A stretch of 45,438 bases of DNA from an uncultured Pelagibacteraceae bacterium (lineage in GTDB: Bacteria; Pseudomonadota; Alphaproteobacteria; Pelagibacterales; Pelagibacteraceae): positions 1 to 45,438 of the forward strand of contig CACPHV010000002.1 of NCBI GenBank assembly GCA_902633985.1, written 5' to 3'. A model generated the notes under the pieces. It did no database searches. It was given only the letters and a program-made list of their open reading frames with translations, and was not told the origin of the DNA. The translations under genes and the position numbers were made by a program. Positions 7,781-16,278 of the stretch are shown piece after piece. The stretch's first letter is position 1; every line of letters begins with the position of its first letter.

Positions 7781-10432
7781 TTAAAAGTTTAAAGATATAT
7801 CTCGGTGAACTGAGTTACATCTTGCAACAAATTTAGCTTGTTCTTTAGTTAATCTGTTTTGAAGTCTAAGACCAATATTATGTTTGATAACATCATTATA
7901 TTTAATTAATTCAGGCATCAAATTCTTATTAGCATCGTCTCTCCATGAAACTTCTAAATTGAAAAGATCAAAAGTCTCTGAACTTACTTCAGACAATTTT
8001 TGCTCATCTACCTCATCATTATCTATAACAGATATTAGGTCATCTAATTTATTTGCAAATTCTTCGGTTCCAGAAATTTCTCCTAGTTTTTCAAAAAGAT
8101 TATCAATTATTGATATTGCGTTTTCGTAATTTTTATTATCAATATTATATTTTAATTCTTTTATTTCTGGTGAAAGTTCTTTTAATTTTTCATTATCATT
8201 TATAAACATTACTATTTGATCCAGAGTTTCATATGCTTCATCAACGTTTTTTCTATATCTTTTAGTTCTTGTGTTTTTTGCTTTGTGCAATATTTCAAAC
8301 TCTCCATTTTTAGCTTTCCAACTTTCAGGAACTTTATTTTGAAGTTCTTTAATTTCTAGCTCGTAATTCTCGATCTTTAATTCTAATTTATTTTTATCTG
8401 AAAAGTCATCATCATCTAAATTTCTAATTTCAGCTTTTGTTTTTTTAATTTTCTGGTCTATTTTTCTAATTTTTTTCTCAATTTTTCTTACATTGAAATG
8501 CAAGTCCCTATAATCTTTTGTAAATAATTCATATTCTTGTTCCGTTTTTTGAAGTTTTTTAACAATAGCAAACGTCCCAAGCGCATTATCAAAATGCTCT
8601 TCAAAAATATCTAATTTATCCATTGGAAGCTTTGCAGGAGTTAATTTCTGCATGTCTTTTATTGCATTGGTAATTCTTTGTTCTTCAGTGTTGTAAATCG
8701 CAAATTTGTACTCTTGTAAGCAATATTGTAGCTTTGGATTCATCGGTGGTGGAGCAACGTTCGATGTTAAATATGTTCTTGCTGGTAGATAGTTTACTAA
8801 TGATGGATAGAAACCGACAATTCCAAGGCCTATTAATTGTAAAATAATGAATGGAACCACACCTTTCCAAATATTTAAAGTAGTAACAAGTTTTGAAGCT
8901 ACACCTTTTAAGTAAAATAATGCAAAACCAAATGGTGGGGTTAAAAATGAAGTTTGTAAATTTACCCCAATCATAACACCAAGCCAAATTGCACTTACAT
9001 TTGCACCTGGTTCAGCTAATAATATAGGAGCAATAATAGGAACAACAACTACAGCTATCTCTATAAAATCTAGAAAAAAACCTAATAAAAAGATAACTAC
9101 CATTACAACAACGAATTGTGTCCAAAATCCCCCTGGCAAATCTTGAAGAAAATCTCTTACTAGCTCTTCACCTCCAAATGCTCTAAATCCAGAGGTTAAC
9201 ATTGCAGCACCTAATAAAATTATAAAAACCATTGAGGTGGTTACACAAGTTTCTACAACAACTTCTTTTAAAACATCATCTATTTTAAATGCTCTCCAAA
9301 AACTCCATATAACACTAGCTAAAAATGTAATTGTAAAAAATAATGCAATTAATATTGCGCCTAGATCTCTAGTGTCAACAGCTTTAATATTTAAGTTATA
9401 ATTTTTAGATAAAAAATAAATTGGAATTAAAGATACAATTGCAATAATTATTGGATAGTAAGCATTCTTTTTACCTTGATGTAATCTGTAGCCTGCCATC
9501 ATTGTTGCACCAATAGCACCTATTGATCCAGCCTGATTTACAGTAGCAATACCCATAAGTATAGATCCTAAAACTGCAAAGATTAGGGCAAGTGGTGGAA
9601 TAATTACTAATATAACTTTGATCCAAAATTTAGTGTCAAAATTTCCTTTGAACGGTACAGGAGGAGCTGCTTTTGGGTTTAATCTTGCATACACAAATAT
9701 GTAAAGCATATACAAACCAACCAAAACTAATCCAGGTAATAATGCACCTAAAAACATATCTCCAGCTGAAGTAGACCCTACTCTAAATTCTCCAGGCATA
9801 TTAAATTCGCCAGTTAAAATTTTATAATCAGTCTGACGCATAGTATTTGCAACGTCAGCGGCACTTGCCAATTGATCGGCAATTATAATTAAGACAATTG
9901 AAGGAGGTATAATTTGACCAAGTGTTCCAGAGGAACAAACAATTCCACTTGCTAGTCTTTTATCGTATTTATTATTTAGCATTGTGGGCAAAGAAATTAG
10001 TCCCATTGCTATTACTGTTGCTCCAACAATTCCAGTTGTTGCTGCAAGTAATGCACCAACAAAGATAACAGAAATACCAAGTCCTCCTGGAATTGGTCCA
10101 AATAGTTGTCCCATAGTAACTAAAAGGTCTTCTGCAATTTTTGATTTTTGCAACATTATCCCCATAAAGATAAACAATGGGATCGCAATTAAGGTGTCAG
10201 TTTCTACATCCCAATAATTACTCCTAAAATTAGTAATACCAGCAGTTAACCATTCTTTAGGCCCATCAACAGCAAAATAAGCACTGGGGTCTCCTGCAAA
10301 TAAATAACCAAAAAAAGCAGCTAATCCTATTGAAATTATTGCTGATCCAGGTAATGCAAAAGCTACTGGAAAACCAGATGCCAAAGCTCCAATCATTATA
10401 ATTACCAGTAAAGCTAAAAATAAATGTTCCAT
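7781..10432 (-). CDS. dctM: TRAP transporter large permease DctM with coiled-coil C-terminal extension
   Basis: Ion-coupled large subunit of a tripartite ATP-independent periplasmic (TRAP) transporter. Residues 1 to about 559 are the DctM core, with GxPVAFALPGSA, IPLFIFMG, the ASGIVCSSGTLGQIIPPS re-entrant loop and NLQTSFLTPPFGFALFYLKG near its end. The core is longer than the usual 430 residues because extra hydrophobic segments are inserted in the middle (around residues 320-380). Residues 560-883 are a soluble tail not found in ordinary DctM; it is highly charged, with a probable coiled coil at about 640-700 (KIEKKIRKIDQKIKKTKAEI). The tail is predicted to be cytosolic if it follows the last membrane helix. 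It lies 3 bases after dctQ. Confidence 0.93.
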   Translation of the reverse strand: MEHLFLALLVIIMIGALASGFPVAFALPGSAIISIGLAAFFGYLFAGDPSAYFAVDGPKEWLTAGITNFRSNYWDVETDTLIAIPLFIFMGIMLQKSKIAEDLLVTMGQLFGPIPGGLGISVIFVGALLAATTGIVGATVIAMGLISLPTMLNNKYDKRLASGIVCSSGTLGQIIPPSIVLIIIADQLASAADVANTMRQTDYKILTGEFNMPGEFRVGSTSAGDMFLGALLPGLVLVGLYMLYIFVYARLNPKAAPPVPFKGNFDTKFWIKVILVIIPPLALIFAVLGSILMGIATVNQAGSIGAIGATMMAGYRLHQGKKNAYYPIIIAIVSLIPIYFLSKNYNLNIKAVDTRDLGAILIALFFTITFLASVIWSFWRAFKIDDVLKEVVVETCVTTSMVFIILLGAAMLTSGFRAFGGEELVRDFLQDLPGGFWTQFVVVMVVIFLLGFFLDFIEIAVVVVPIIAPILLAEPGANVSAIWLGVMIGVNLQTSFLTPPFGFALFYLKGVASKLVTTLNIWKGVVPFIILQLIGLGIVGFYPSLVNYLPARTYLTSNVAPPPMNPKLQYCLQEYKFAIYNTEEQRITNAIKDMQKLTPAKLPMDKLDIFEEHFDNALGTFAIVKKLQKTEQEYELFTKDYRDLHFNVRKIEKKIRKIDQKIKKTKAEIRNLDDDDFSDKNKLELKIENYELEIKELQNKVPESWKAKNGEFEILHKAKNTRTKRYRKNVDEAYETLDQIVMFINDNEKLKELSPEIKELKYNIDNKNYENAISIIDNLFEKLGEISGTEEFANKLDDLISVIDNDEVDEQKLSEVSSETFDLFNLEVSWRDDANKNLMPELIKYNDVIKHNIGLRLQNRLTKEQAKFVARCNSVHRDISLNF

Positions 10433-10435
10433 TAT

Positions 10436-11419
10436 TTAATTCTTTAAAAGTTTGTGACTACTACTCATAAAGTAGCTTGTGAATTGAGTTAACATACTTA
10501 CTGCAAATACTGCTAAGTAAACTGCCATTAAATAAAGTAAATATAATCCATTTGAACCTTGCTGAGTAATTTCAAATGAAATTACCGGACCATTAATGAT
10601 ACTAGCTTTACCACCCATACCCAAAAATATAACTATCAAACATAAAGGAATGCCTAAAATGAGAGATCCAATTGCATTCGTCCATGCCTTCTTTCTCTCA
10701 CTAAAATTAGCATACAAAACATCAACTCTTACATGACCTTCGTGAATTAATGCATATGCACTTGCAAAAAGATAAAGTGCAGCATACCAAAAACGAACAA
10801 GATCTCCTTGAAAAGCTTGTTCATATTGGAATATAAATCTTGATACAACTATCAAGAATTCACTTCCAACTACTAAAACTGCTAACCAAATAAATCCTAC
10901 AGATCTTGTGAAATAACCAATTATAAAAGAAGCTAAAATAAGAGGGAAATGTATATATGTAATCCTGAATGCGGGTATTACTAAATTAATTTTAACTTGT
11001 TCCCCAAAAATTGGCTCAACCAATTTTTCTACAACCATAAATGAGATTAAAAAATCTGCTACTCCAACAATAAACACTGCCCAGAATGAAGATCTAATAA
11101 TATATGCTGTTATTTTTTTTAGTATCTCTGAGTCTGTTTGTAATGTTTGTTTTAAGGATTTTAAAACAAACATTATAACTCCTATAAAAGATAAAAAATA
11201 AAATAATAATTGAATATACGACAGACTCATCGCAAGTCCCTCTAAAGGTTCATTTAATTTTTTAAATCCAAATATTTCATAATGAGAAAAAAGTTTTTTA
11301 ACTCCTGGCCAATCAAACCAAACTGTTAAAACATTATTTATTAAAAAAATTAATGTTAATGTTAAGATAGAATAACTAAATATTCTTATTAAAATAGATA
11401 AGTTTTTTTTCTCAATCAT
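10436..11419 (-). CDS. dctQ: TRAP transporter small permease DctQ, N-terminally extended
   Basis: Small membrane subunit of the first TRAP transporter. The DctQ core is in the C-terminal half, recognisable from FQGDLVRFWYAALYLFASAY and EGHVRVDVLYANFS, followed by two more hydrophobic helices. At 327 residues it is about twice the usual size: residues 1 to about 190 add roughly four further membrane segments plus a loop. Similarly enlarged small subunits exist in some TRAP systems. It lies between the binding-protein gene and dctM and is separated from the former by a terminator-like hairpin, so lower expression than dctP is expected. Confidence 0.88.
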   Translation of the reverse strand: MIEKKNLSILIRIFSYSILTLTLIFLINNVLTVWFDWPGVKKLFSHYEIFGFKKLNEPLEGLAMSLSYIQLLFYFLSFIGVIMFVLKSLKQTLQTDSEILKKITAYIIRSSFWAVFIVGVADFLISFMVVEKLVEPIFGEQVKINLVIPAFRITYIHFPLILASFIIGYFTRSVGFIWLAVLVVGSEFLIVVSRFIFQYEQAFQGDLVRFWYAALYLFASAYALIHEGHVRVDVLYANFSERKKAWTNAIGSLILGIPLCLIVIFLGMGGKASIINGPVISFEITQQGSNGLYLLYLMAVYLAVFAVSMLTQFTSYFMSSSHKLLKN

Positions 11420-11441
11420 ATGACAAAACTTTTAATGGTAT

Positions 11442-11471
11442 ATAAAAAGAGGGCCCATTTAAGGGCCCTCT
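11442..11471 (-). terminator. Intrinsic terminator/attenuator between dctP and dctQ
   Basis: On the minus strand a perfect 9-bp stem, AGAGGGCCC pairing with GGGCCCTCT (11471-11463 with 11456-11448), encloses a 6-base loop and is followed by TTTTTAT. It begins 20 bases after the dctP stop and lies before dctQ. It stands out by its GC content in very AT-rich DNA. Partial readthrough would allow low expression of the permeases. Confidence 0.88.
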
Positions 11472-11490
11472 AGTATTAATTAGAATTAAA

Positions 11491-12615
11491 TTATACTCCT
11501 AATGCTCTATTTCTTTGAGAAATGTAAGGTGAATCAGACAAGTTTGTCCAAGCACCTATTTCTTTTCGTCCTTTAACAAAAGCAGCATGCACTTTCTGAG
11601 CAAGGGCACTATGTTGCTGAACTTCGTCAAAAACTTCTGCAGCACCTTTAGCAAAAGCGTCATAAACTTTATCGTTAAACTTCTCAAGCTTAACTCCATT
11701 TTCGTTTACTAAACGATCTAATGCTGCTCCATTTTTTGCATTGTATTCCGCCATAGTAGTTGTATCAGCCCAATCACAAGCAGTTTTTATAATCAATTGA
11801 TCTGACTTAGTTAGACTTGTGAACCAAGATTTATTTACACCACAACATAGGGTTGATCCTGGTTCGTGCATACCTGGATAATAATAATACTTGGCTGCTT
11901 CATAAAACTTAAAAGCCTCATCATTCCAAGGTCCTACCCATTCGGTAGCATCAATTGCACCAGACACAAGGTTTTCATATATTTGTCCACCTGGAAGTGA
12001 AATTGGAGAACCACCAAGTTTTCCAAGTACTTGTCCACCTAAACCAGGCATACGCATTTTTAAACCCTTAATATCATTAGCTGATCTAATTTTTTTGTTA
12101 AACCAACCACCCATTTGCACTCCAGTGTTACCAGCAGCAAAACTTTGTGTTCCAAAATCATCAGTCAATTCATCCCACAACTCTTGTCCACCAGCAAATT
12201 TTAACCACGCATTCATTTCAGCATATGTGAAACCAAATGGAACGGCAGTAAAATATCCAAATGCAGGGTGTTTTTTAACCCAGTAGTAATCAGCACCGTG
12301 ATACATTTGAGAGTTACCTGATGCAACTTCGTCAAACGAGTCAAATGCTTTTACCCTTTCGTTAGCAGCATAATAAGTAACTTGAATTCTACCGTCACTC
12401 ATATCGCTTAATCTTTGAGCAAGTCTTTGTGCACCAGTTCCTAGGCCTGGAAAATCTCTAGGCCAAGTAGCTACCATAGAAGCTTCTATTCTCTCTTTGG
12501 CAACAGCTGGAGCAGATAAAGCAACAGCAGCAACACCCGTCGCAGCTGCAGTTTTAAAGAACTTTCTTCTTGAAGGTGAACTAGAAACCTTCAATGATTT
12601 TTTTTCTTTAATCAT
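11491..12615 (-). CDS. dctP: TRAP solute-binding protein, TakP-like
   Basis: Periplasmic binding protein of the first TRAP transporter, 374 residues from the chosen start. A twin-arginine signal (SRRKFFKTAAATG) followed by an alanine-rich stretch ending APAVAKE predicts Tat export. The mature protein resembles the TakP group that binds 2-oxo or other carboxylic acids: MRMPGLGGQV holds the carboxylate-binding arginine, and ATEWVGPWNDEAFKF holds the Trp-x-x-Pro region used with a metal ion in TakP. An upstream in-frame ATG would add 11 residues, but the ATG at 12615 is preceded by GAGGAGATACTA, a strong ribosome binding site, so I chose it. Ligand unknown; a small carboxylate is likely. Confidence 0.93.
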   Translation of the reverse strand: MIKEKKSLKVSSSPSRRKFFKTAAATGVAAVALSAPAVAKERIEASMVATWPRDFPGLGTGAQRLAQRLSDMSDGRIQVTYYAANERVKAFDSFDEVASGNSQMYHGADYYWVKKHPAFGYFTAVPFGFTYAEMNAWLKFAGGQELWDELTDDFGTQSFAAGNTGVQMGGWFNKKIRSANDIKGLKMRMPGLGGQVLGKLGGSPISLPGGQIYENLVSGAIDATEWVGPWNDEAFKFYEAAKYYYYPGMHEPGSTLCCGVNKSWFTSLTKSDQLIIKTACDWADTTTMAEYNAKNGAALDRLVNENGVKLEKFNDKVYDAFAKGAAEVFDEVQQHSALAQKVHAAFVKGRKEIGAWTNLSDSPYISQRNRALGV

Positions 12616-12633
12616 TAGTATCTCCTCTTCTTT

Positions 12634-12645
12634 GTTAATTAACTG
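12634..12645. repeat. Shared palindromic 12-mer in the dctP leader (copy 1)
   Basis: GTTAATTAACTG on the plus strand, containing the 10-bp perfect palindrome GTTAATTAAC. It sits 19 bases before the dctP ATG. The same 12 bases occur at 17450-17461, just before the second TRAP binding-protein gene. It may be an operator or just conserved leader sequence. Confidence 0.5.
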
Positions 12646-12673
12646 CATAGATTAAATTACAATTGGACGTTTA

Positions 12674-12683
12674 AGTCTAGACT
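12674..12683. promoter_or_regulatory. 10-bp palindrome upstream of dctP
   Basis: AGTCTAGACT is a perfect palindrome 59 bases upstream of the first TRAP binding-protein start. The position would suit a repressor or activator site overlapping the promoter. No regulator gene is nearby, and one short palindrome is weak evidence. Confidence 0.25.
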
Positions 12684-12742
12684 AAAATTCCTATTAAAGA
12701 ATATAATACAATCAGAGGTAGTAAATTTAGAAATTATTAAAT

Positions 12743-12919
12743 TTATTTTTTATCAAAAAAGGCTTCGTATAACATCATCGATATCGCAAGTATCATCAAT
12801 ATGTAAACTGGTAATACATCAAAGAAACCTATCATCATAGATCTTGTAAGTGTTGTTGCTAAACCAACAAGAAAAAAGATTGCAAAAGAAAGTCCTATTA
12901 GTGTTACAAGTTTATTCAT
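12743..12919 (-). CDS. Small membrane protein after the amidase
   Basis: A 58-residue protein with two predicted membrane helices: about residues 4-26 (LVTLIGLSFAIFFLVGLA) and 34-52 (FDVLPVYILMILAISMML), with a charged end EAFFDKK. I do not recognise the family. I chose the ATG at 12919 because it overlaps the amidase stop by 8 bases and has AGGAAAG upstream within the amidase end; an earlier non-ATG start would add 8 residues. Position at the end of the second TRAP-amidase operon suggests a role with that transporter, perhaps as an accessory membrane subunit, but there is no direct evidence. Confidence 0.65.
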   Translation of the reverse strand: MNKLVTLIGLSFAIFFLVGLATTLTRSMMIGFFDVLPVYILMILAISMMLYEAFFDKK

Positions 12920-14264
12920 TAAATTTCTCACTTTCCTTTTCAAGCCAACTGGAAACTCCTAAGAAACGATTATCATCATATCTCTCTCCAATAACTTGAA
13001 TTCCTAATGGTAAATTATTTTCACCCTGAAGTAAAGGAAGTGAAATACAAGGAGTTCCTAAATAAGACCAAACTTTATTGAAATCAGCTGATCCAGTGCT
13101 CTTAAGACCCTTTAGAGCAACGCCTGGACTGGATGGGGACAAAACCCCGTGATAGTCCTCAAATACTTCTTTATAAGAATCGTAGCTTCTTTTCATAAAA
13201 TCTATTGCTTCAGCATATTCTTTTGCGGTATGTTTTCTTCCATTTGCAATCGCATTTTGCATAATTTTTGAAAGTTTAGATTTATAATGTTTGTAATAAT
13301 CACTAAAATTATTAGCTAGATCACTTTCATAAATTATTTGATGATATTTATGGATATCTTTAAAATAAGAAGGAGTATCATGAACTTCTATATTTTTTTT
13401 AAACGACTTTATAAAATATTCAAAAGCCTCCTTAGATTTTTTGTCAATTGATTTCCAAAATTCAGTTTTATAAAATATGAACTTAGGTTCATATAAAGGA
13501 CCTTTTTTTACAGCATCAACCATATTATTCGAGGAATAATAAACAGTGGCAGGGTCATGGGAATCTTTTTTGATTAACTCTTTAACTAAATAAGCTATGT
13601 CCTCGACTGTTTTTCCAAAAACTCCTAAATGATCAAGTTTTTCGGAAGTCTTTAATACTCCGTTTCTAGAAATTAAGCCAAATGAAGGTTTGTATCCAAC
13701 AACACCACAATAAGATGCTGGTCTGATTATTGAGCCACCTGTTTGTGATCCAATTGAAAGTGGAGCCATATAAGATGCAATTACTGCAGCAGATCCACTT
13801 GATGATCCTCCTGGTGTTCGTGAATAATCATGTGGGTTTTTTGTTTTAGAGGGATTTAAATATGCTAATTCTGTAGTAACTGTTTTACCCATCACAATAG
13901 CCCCTGAAGATGTTAATAAATCAATTATTTCCGCATTTTGTGAATAAGATTTTCCTTTTCTTATTGGCGTTCCACATTCTGTTGGCATATCTAAAGTACC
14001 AACAATATCCTTAACAGCTACAGGAATACCATGTAACGGTCCAGTTGGTTTTCCAGATTTTTTGTAAGCATCTGACTCTTTGGCTTTTTCTAATAATAAT
14101 TCTTTATCAAAAAAGGCCCAAGCATTTATATCTTTTTCAAACTTATTAACTCTCTCAATATAAGCTTCACATATTTCGACAGAAGTAATTTGAGAATTTG
14201 AAATTTTATTTATTAATTCTTCAACAGAATAATTTACAATTTCATTCATTAAATTAGTTTGCAA
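12912..14264 (-). CDS. Amidase signature family hydrolase
   Basis: Cytosolic amide hydrolase of 450 residues. It has the Ser-cisSer-Lys catalytic set of the amidase signature family: Lys in PVAVKDIVGT, the glycine/serine-rich PGGSSSGSAA, and SIGSQTGGSIIRPASYCGVVGYKPSFG holding the nucleophile serine and cis-serine region. The family includes GatA, but gatB and gatC are not adjacent, and the context is a transport operon, so a catabolic amidase is more likely. The start overlaps the dctM stop by 11 bases. It may release ammonia from an amide brought in by the TRAP transporter; this substrate link is an inference. Confidence 0.88.
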   Translation of the reverse strand: MQTNLMNEIVNYSVEELINKISNSQITSVEICEAYIERVNKFEKDINAWAFFDKELLLEKAKESDAYKKSGKPTGPLHGIPVAVKDIVGTLDMPTECGTPIRKGKSYSQNAEIIDLLTSSGAIVMGKTVTTELAYLNPSKTKNPHDYSRTPGGSSSGSAAVIASYMAPLSIGSQTGGSIIRPASYCGVVGYKPSFGLISRNGVLKTSEKLDHLGVFGKTVEDIAYLVKELIKKDSHDPATVYYSSNNMVDAVKKGPLYEPKFIFYKTEFWKSIDKKSKEAFEYFIKSFKKNIEVHDTPSYFKDIHKYHQIIYESDLANNFSDYYKHYKSKLSKIMQNAIANGRKHTAKEYAEAIDFMKRSYDSYKEVFEDYHGVLSPSSPGVALKGLKSTGSADFNKVWSYLGTPCISLPLLQGENNLPLGIQVIGERYDDNRFLGVSSWLEKESEKFNE

Positions 14265-15615
14265 ATAATTGATCAGGTAACCAAAGAGCTATACCTGGAA
14301 ATAAATACATTAAAACCATTCCAAAAATAACAATTGCTAAGAATGGCATGATGCCTTTGAATACCTCAATTAATTCAACATTTTTAGATTGTACACCTTT
14401 TAAGTAATAAGCCGACATGGCCATGGGGGGTGTTAAAAATGATGTTTGTAAATTTAACGCAATTAACATAGCAAAAAAATAAGGGTTAACTCCAAAAAAT
14501 TCTACTAAAGGTAAAAATATTGGAACAAATATAATCAATATTTCAGTCCACTCTAATGGCCAGCCTAATAAGAAAATTATAATTTGTGTAATTACTAAAA
14601 ATTGCCAAGGCTGTATGTCCATTGATTTAAAAAAATGCTCAAATACCTCATGTCCACCCAAATACGAAAATACTGACGCAAATGTCCATGAACCAATAAA
14701 CAGCCACATGATCATCGCAGTAGTTTTTGCGGTAAGAAAAACAGACTCTTTAAAATTTTTCCATTTAAGAGATTTATAGAAGAAAGATAACACTAATGCT
14801 CCAAAAGCTCCAACACCTGCTGCTTCTGCTGGAGTAGCTAGACCTGCAAGAATGCTTCCTAATACTAAAATAATTAATGAAAATAATGGTAAGAATGAAA
14901 CTAAAACTTCTTTTAAGATCACTGATCTTGGAGGAATTTCTTCTTTAGGAGGCTTGGGTGCAACTGATGGATTAAAGTAAGCCAAAATAATTGCATATAA
15001 AATATATAAACCCGCTAACATCAAACCAGGAAATATTGCTGCTGCAAATAATCTTAATGGGGATAACTGAGCTATTACTGCGTAAACAATAAGCATAATA
15101 CTGGGAGGAATTAAAATTCCTAAACATCCTCCAGCACATATTACTCCTGATGCAAATTTTTTATCATAACCAGCTTTGACCATTGCAGGCCAAGCAAGCA
15201 AACCCATTAAAGTTACAACTGCTCCAATTATACCCGTTGCTGTGGAAAATAAAGTGCAAGTAACAAGGGCAGCAACTGCCATTGATGCTGGAAGAGAATG
15301 AGATGCAAGTCTTATGGCATAAAACAATCTTGCAACTATACCTGCTCTTTCAACTAAATAACCCATAAATAAAAATAAAGGTACGGCGGTGAGGACATGG
15401 TTATCCATGACAGAGTAGGTATTTGAAACAAATAAATTAAATATCCTATTGTCTAATAGATGATCCATTCTTGAGGGATCAAAATATGCGTAATACCCAA
15501 ATCCTAAACCCATTGCCATTAAGGTAAATGCAATGGGAAATCCTAGTAATACAGCAAACAGAAATATCACCATCATTAAAATTGCAATTTCTGGATTTGT
15601 TAGACTAAACAACAT
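14254..15615 (-). CDS. dctM: TRAP transporter large permease DctM (second system)
   Basis: Large membrane subunit of the second TRAP transporter, 453 residues, close to standard length. Features: GFPIAFTLMAMGLGFGYYAYFD, AVPLFLFMGYLVERAGI, the re-entrant loop ASGVICAGGCLGILIPPSIML, GLATPAEAAGVGAFGAL, and NLQTSFLTPPMAMSAYYLKGV near the C-terminus. About 12 or more hydrophobic segments. It overlaps dctQ upstream and the amidase downstream by 11 bases each, so the set is tightly coupled. Unlike the DctM at 7781 it has no coiled-coil tail. Confidence 0.94.
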   Translation of the reverse strand: MLFSLTNPEIAILMMVIFLFAVLLGFPIAFTLMAMGLGFGYYAYFDPSRMDHLLDNRIFNLFVSNTYSVMDNHVLTAVPLFLFMGYLVERAGIVARLFYAIRLASHSLPASMAVAALVTCTLFSTATGIIGAVVTLMGLLAWPAMVKAGYDKKFASGVICAGGCLGILIPPSIMLIVYAVIAQLSPLRLFAAAIFPGLMLAGLYILYAIILAYFNPSVAPKPPKEEIPPRSVILKEVLVSFLPLFSLIILVLGSILAGLATPAEAAGVGAFGALVLSFFYKSLKWKNFKESVFLTAKTTAMIMWLFIGSWTFASVFSYLGGHEVFEHFFKSMDIQPWQFLVITQIIIFLLGWPLEWTEILIIFVPIFLPLVEFFGVNPYFFAMLIALNLQTSFLTPPMAMSAYYLKGVQSKNVELIEVFKGIMPFLAIVIFGMVLMYLFPGIALWLPDQLFAN

Positions 15616-16189
15616 CTATTTTTTCTTCCTCTTTAGATTTTCTCATTAAAATTTTTTCTGTTTCTTCTGCACCAGCATCTCTCTCTGGCCAATGTCCCGT
15701 TCTAATGCAAATAATTGCTCTAAAAACTTCACTAATTCCTTGGAGAGTAAGAAGCATTCCGGATAAAGGTATCAGTGATTTTGCCATATAAATTTGAATT
15801 TGTGCTGGACTATTCCAGCTTGTTTCTTTTACCATCCATGCTTTAGCTGCATACTCATATCCATAAAATGCAAGTGCAATTACCCCTGGAAAAAAGAAGA
15901 TAAAATAAAGTATTAAATCAATCCATCCTTGAACTTTAGTTGGGAACAACCTGTAAATAACATCTCCTCTCACGTGAGCCTCTGTTGCTAAAGTGTAAGC
16001 TCCAGCCATCATAAATATTGCTCCATACATCTGTAAACTAAAATCAAAATTCCATAAAGTAGGTGCATTAAATGCATAAGCCATTATGACCTCGTAACAT
16101 GTTCCACCCATTAAAATTACTATGCACCATGAGAAGGCTTTGCCCATTGAGGAGCTAAGTGTGTCTGCAAATTTTATATAAGAGTACAT
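15605..16189 (-). CDS. dctQ: TRAP transporter small permease DctQ (second system)
   Basis: Small membrane subunit of the second TRAP transporter, 194 residues with four predicted helices. The family stretch is visible as QMYGAIFMMAGAYTLATEAHVRGDVIYRLFP, with the W-x-S-P-AQI loop typical of DctQ ahead of the last helix. The C-terminal tail is charged (EETEKILMRKSKEEEK) and cytosolic. It follows its binding-protein gene after a terminator-like hairpin and overlaps dctM by 11 bases. Confidence 0.92.
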   Translation of the reverse strand: MYSYIKFADTLSSSMGKAFSWCIVILMGGTCYEVIMAYAFNAPTLWNFDFSLQMYGAIFMMAGAYTLATEAHVRGDVIYRLFPTKVQGWIDLILYFIFFFPGVIALAFYGYEYAAKAWMVKETSWNSPAQIQIYMAKSLIPLSGMLLTLQGISEVFRAIICIRTGHWPERDAGAEETEKILMRKSKEEEKIDVV

Positions 16190-16229
16190 ATTTTAATAGC
16201 TTATCTTAATTTTCTTAATTAATTCAATT

Positions 16230-16257
16230 AAAAAAAAGGGGGCTAAAAAGCCCCCTT
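16230..16257 (-). terminator. Intrinsic terminator/attenuator between dctP and dctQ (second system)
   Basis: On the minus strand AAGGGGGC pairs with GCCCCCTT (16257-16250 with 16243-16236) around a 6-base loop, followed directly by a run of T. It lies 22 bases after the binding-protein stop, the same position as in the first TRAP operon. Confidence 0.88.
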
Positions 16258-16278
16258 AATTTTTTATATTTTTAAACC

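Noticed and set aside
8685..8987. 100-codon open frame on the minus strand within dctM
   Set aside because: Different frame of the same strand inside the DctM region; cysteine- and aromatic-rich, with no domain.
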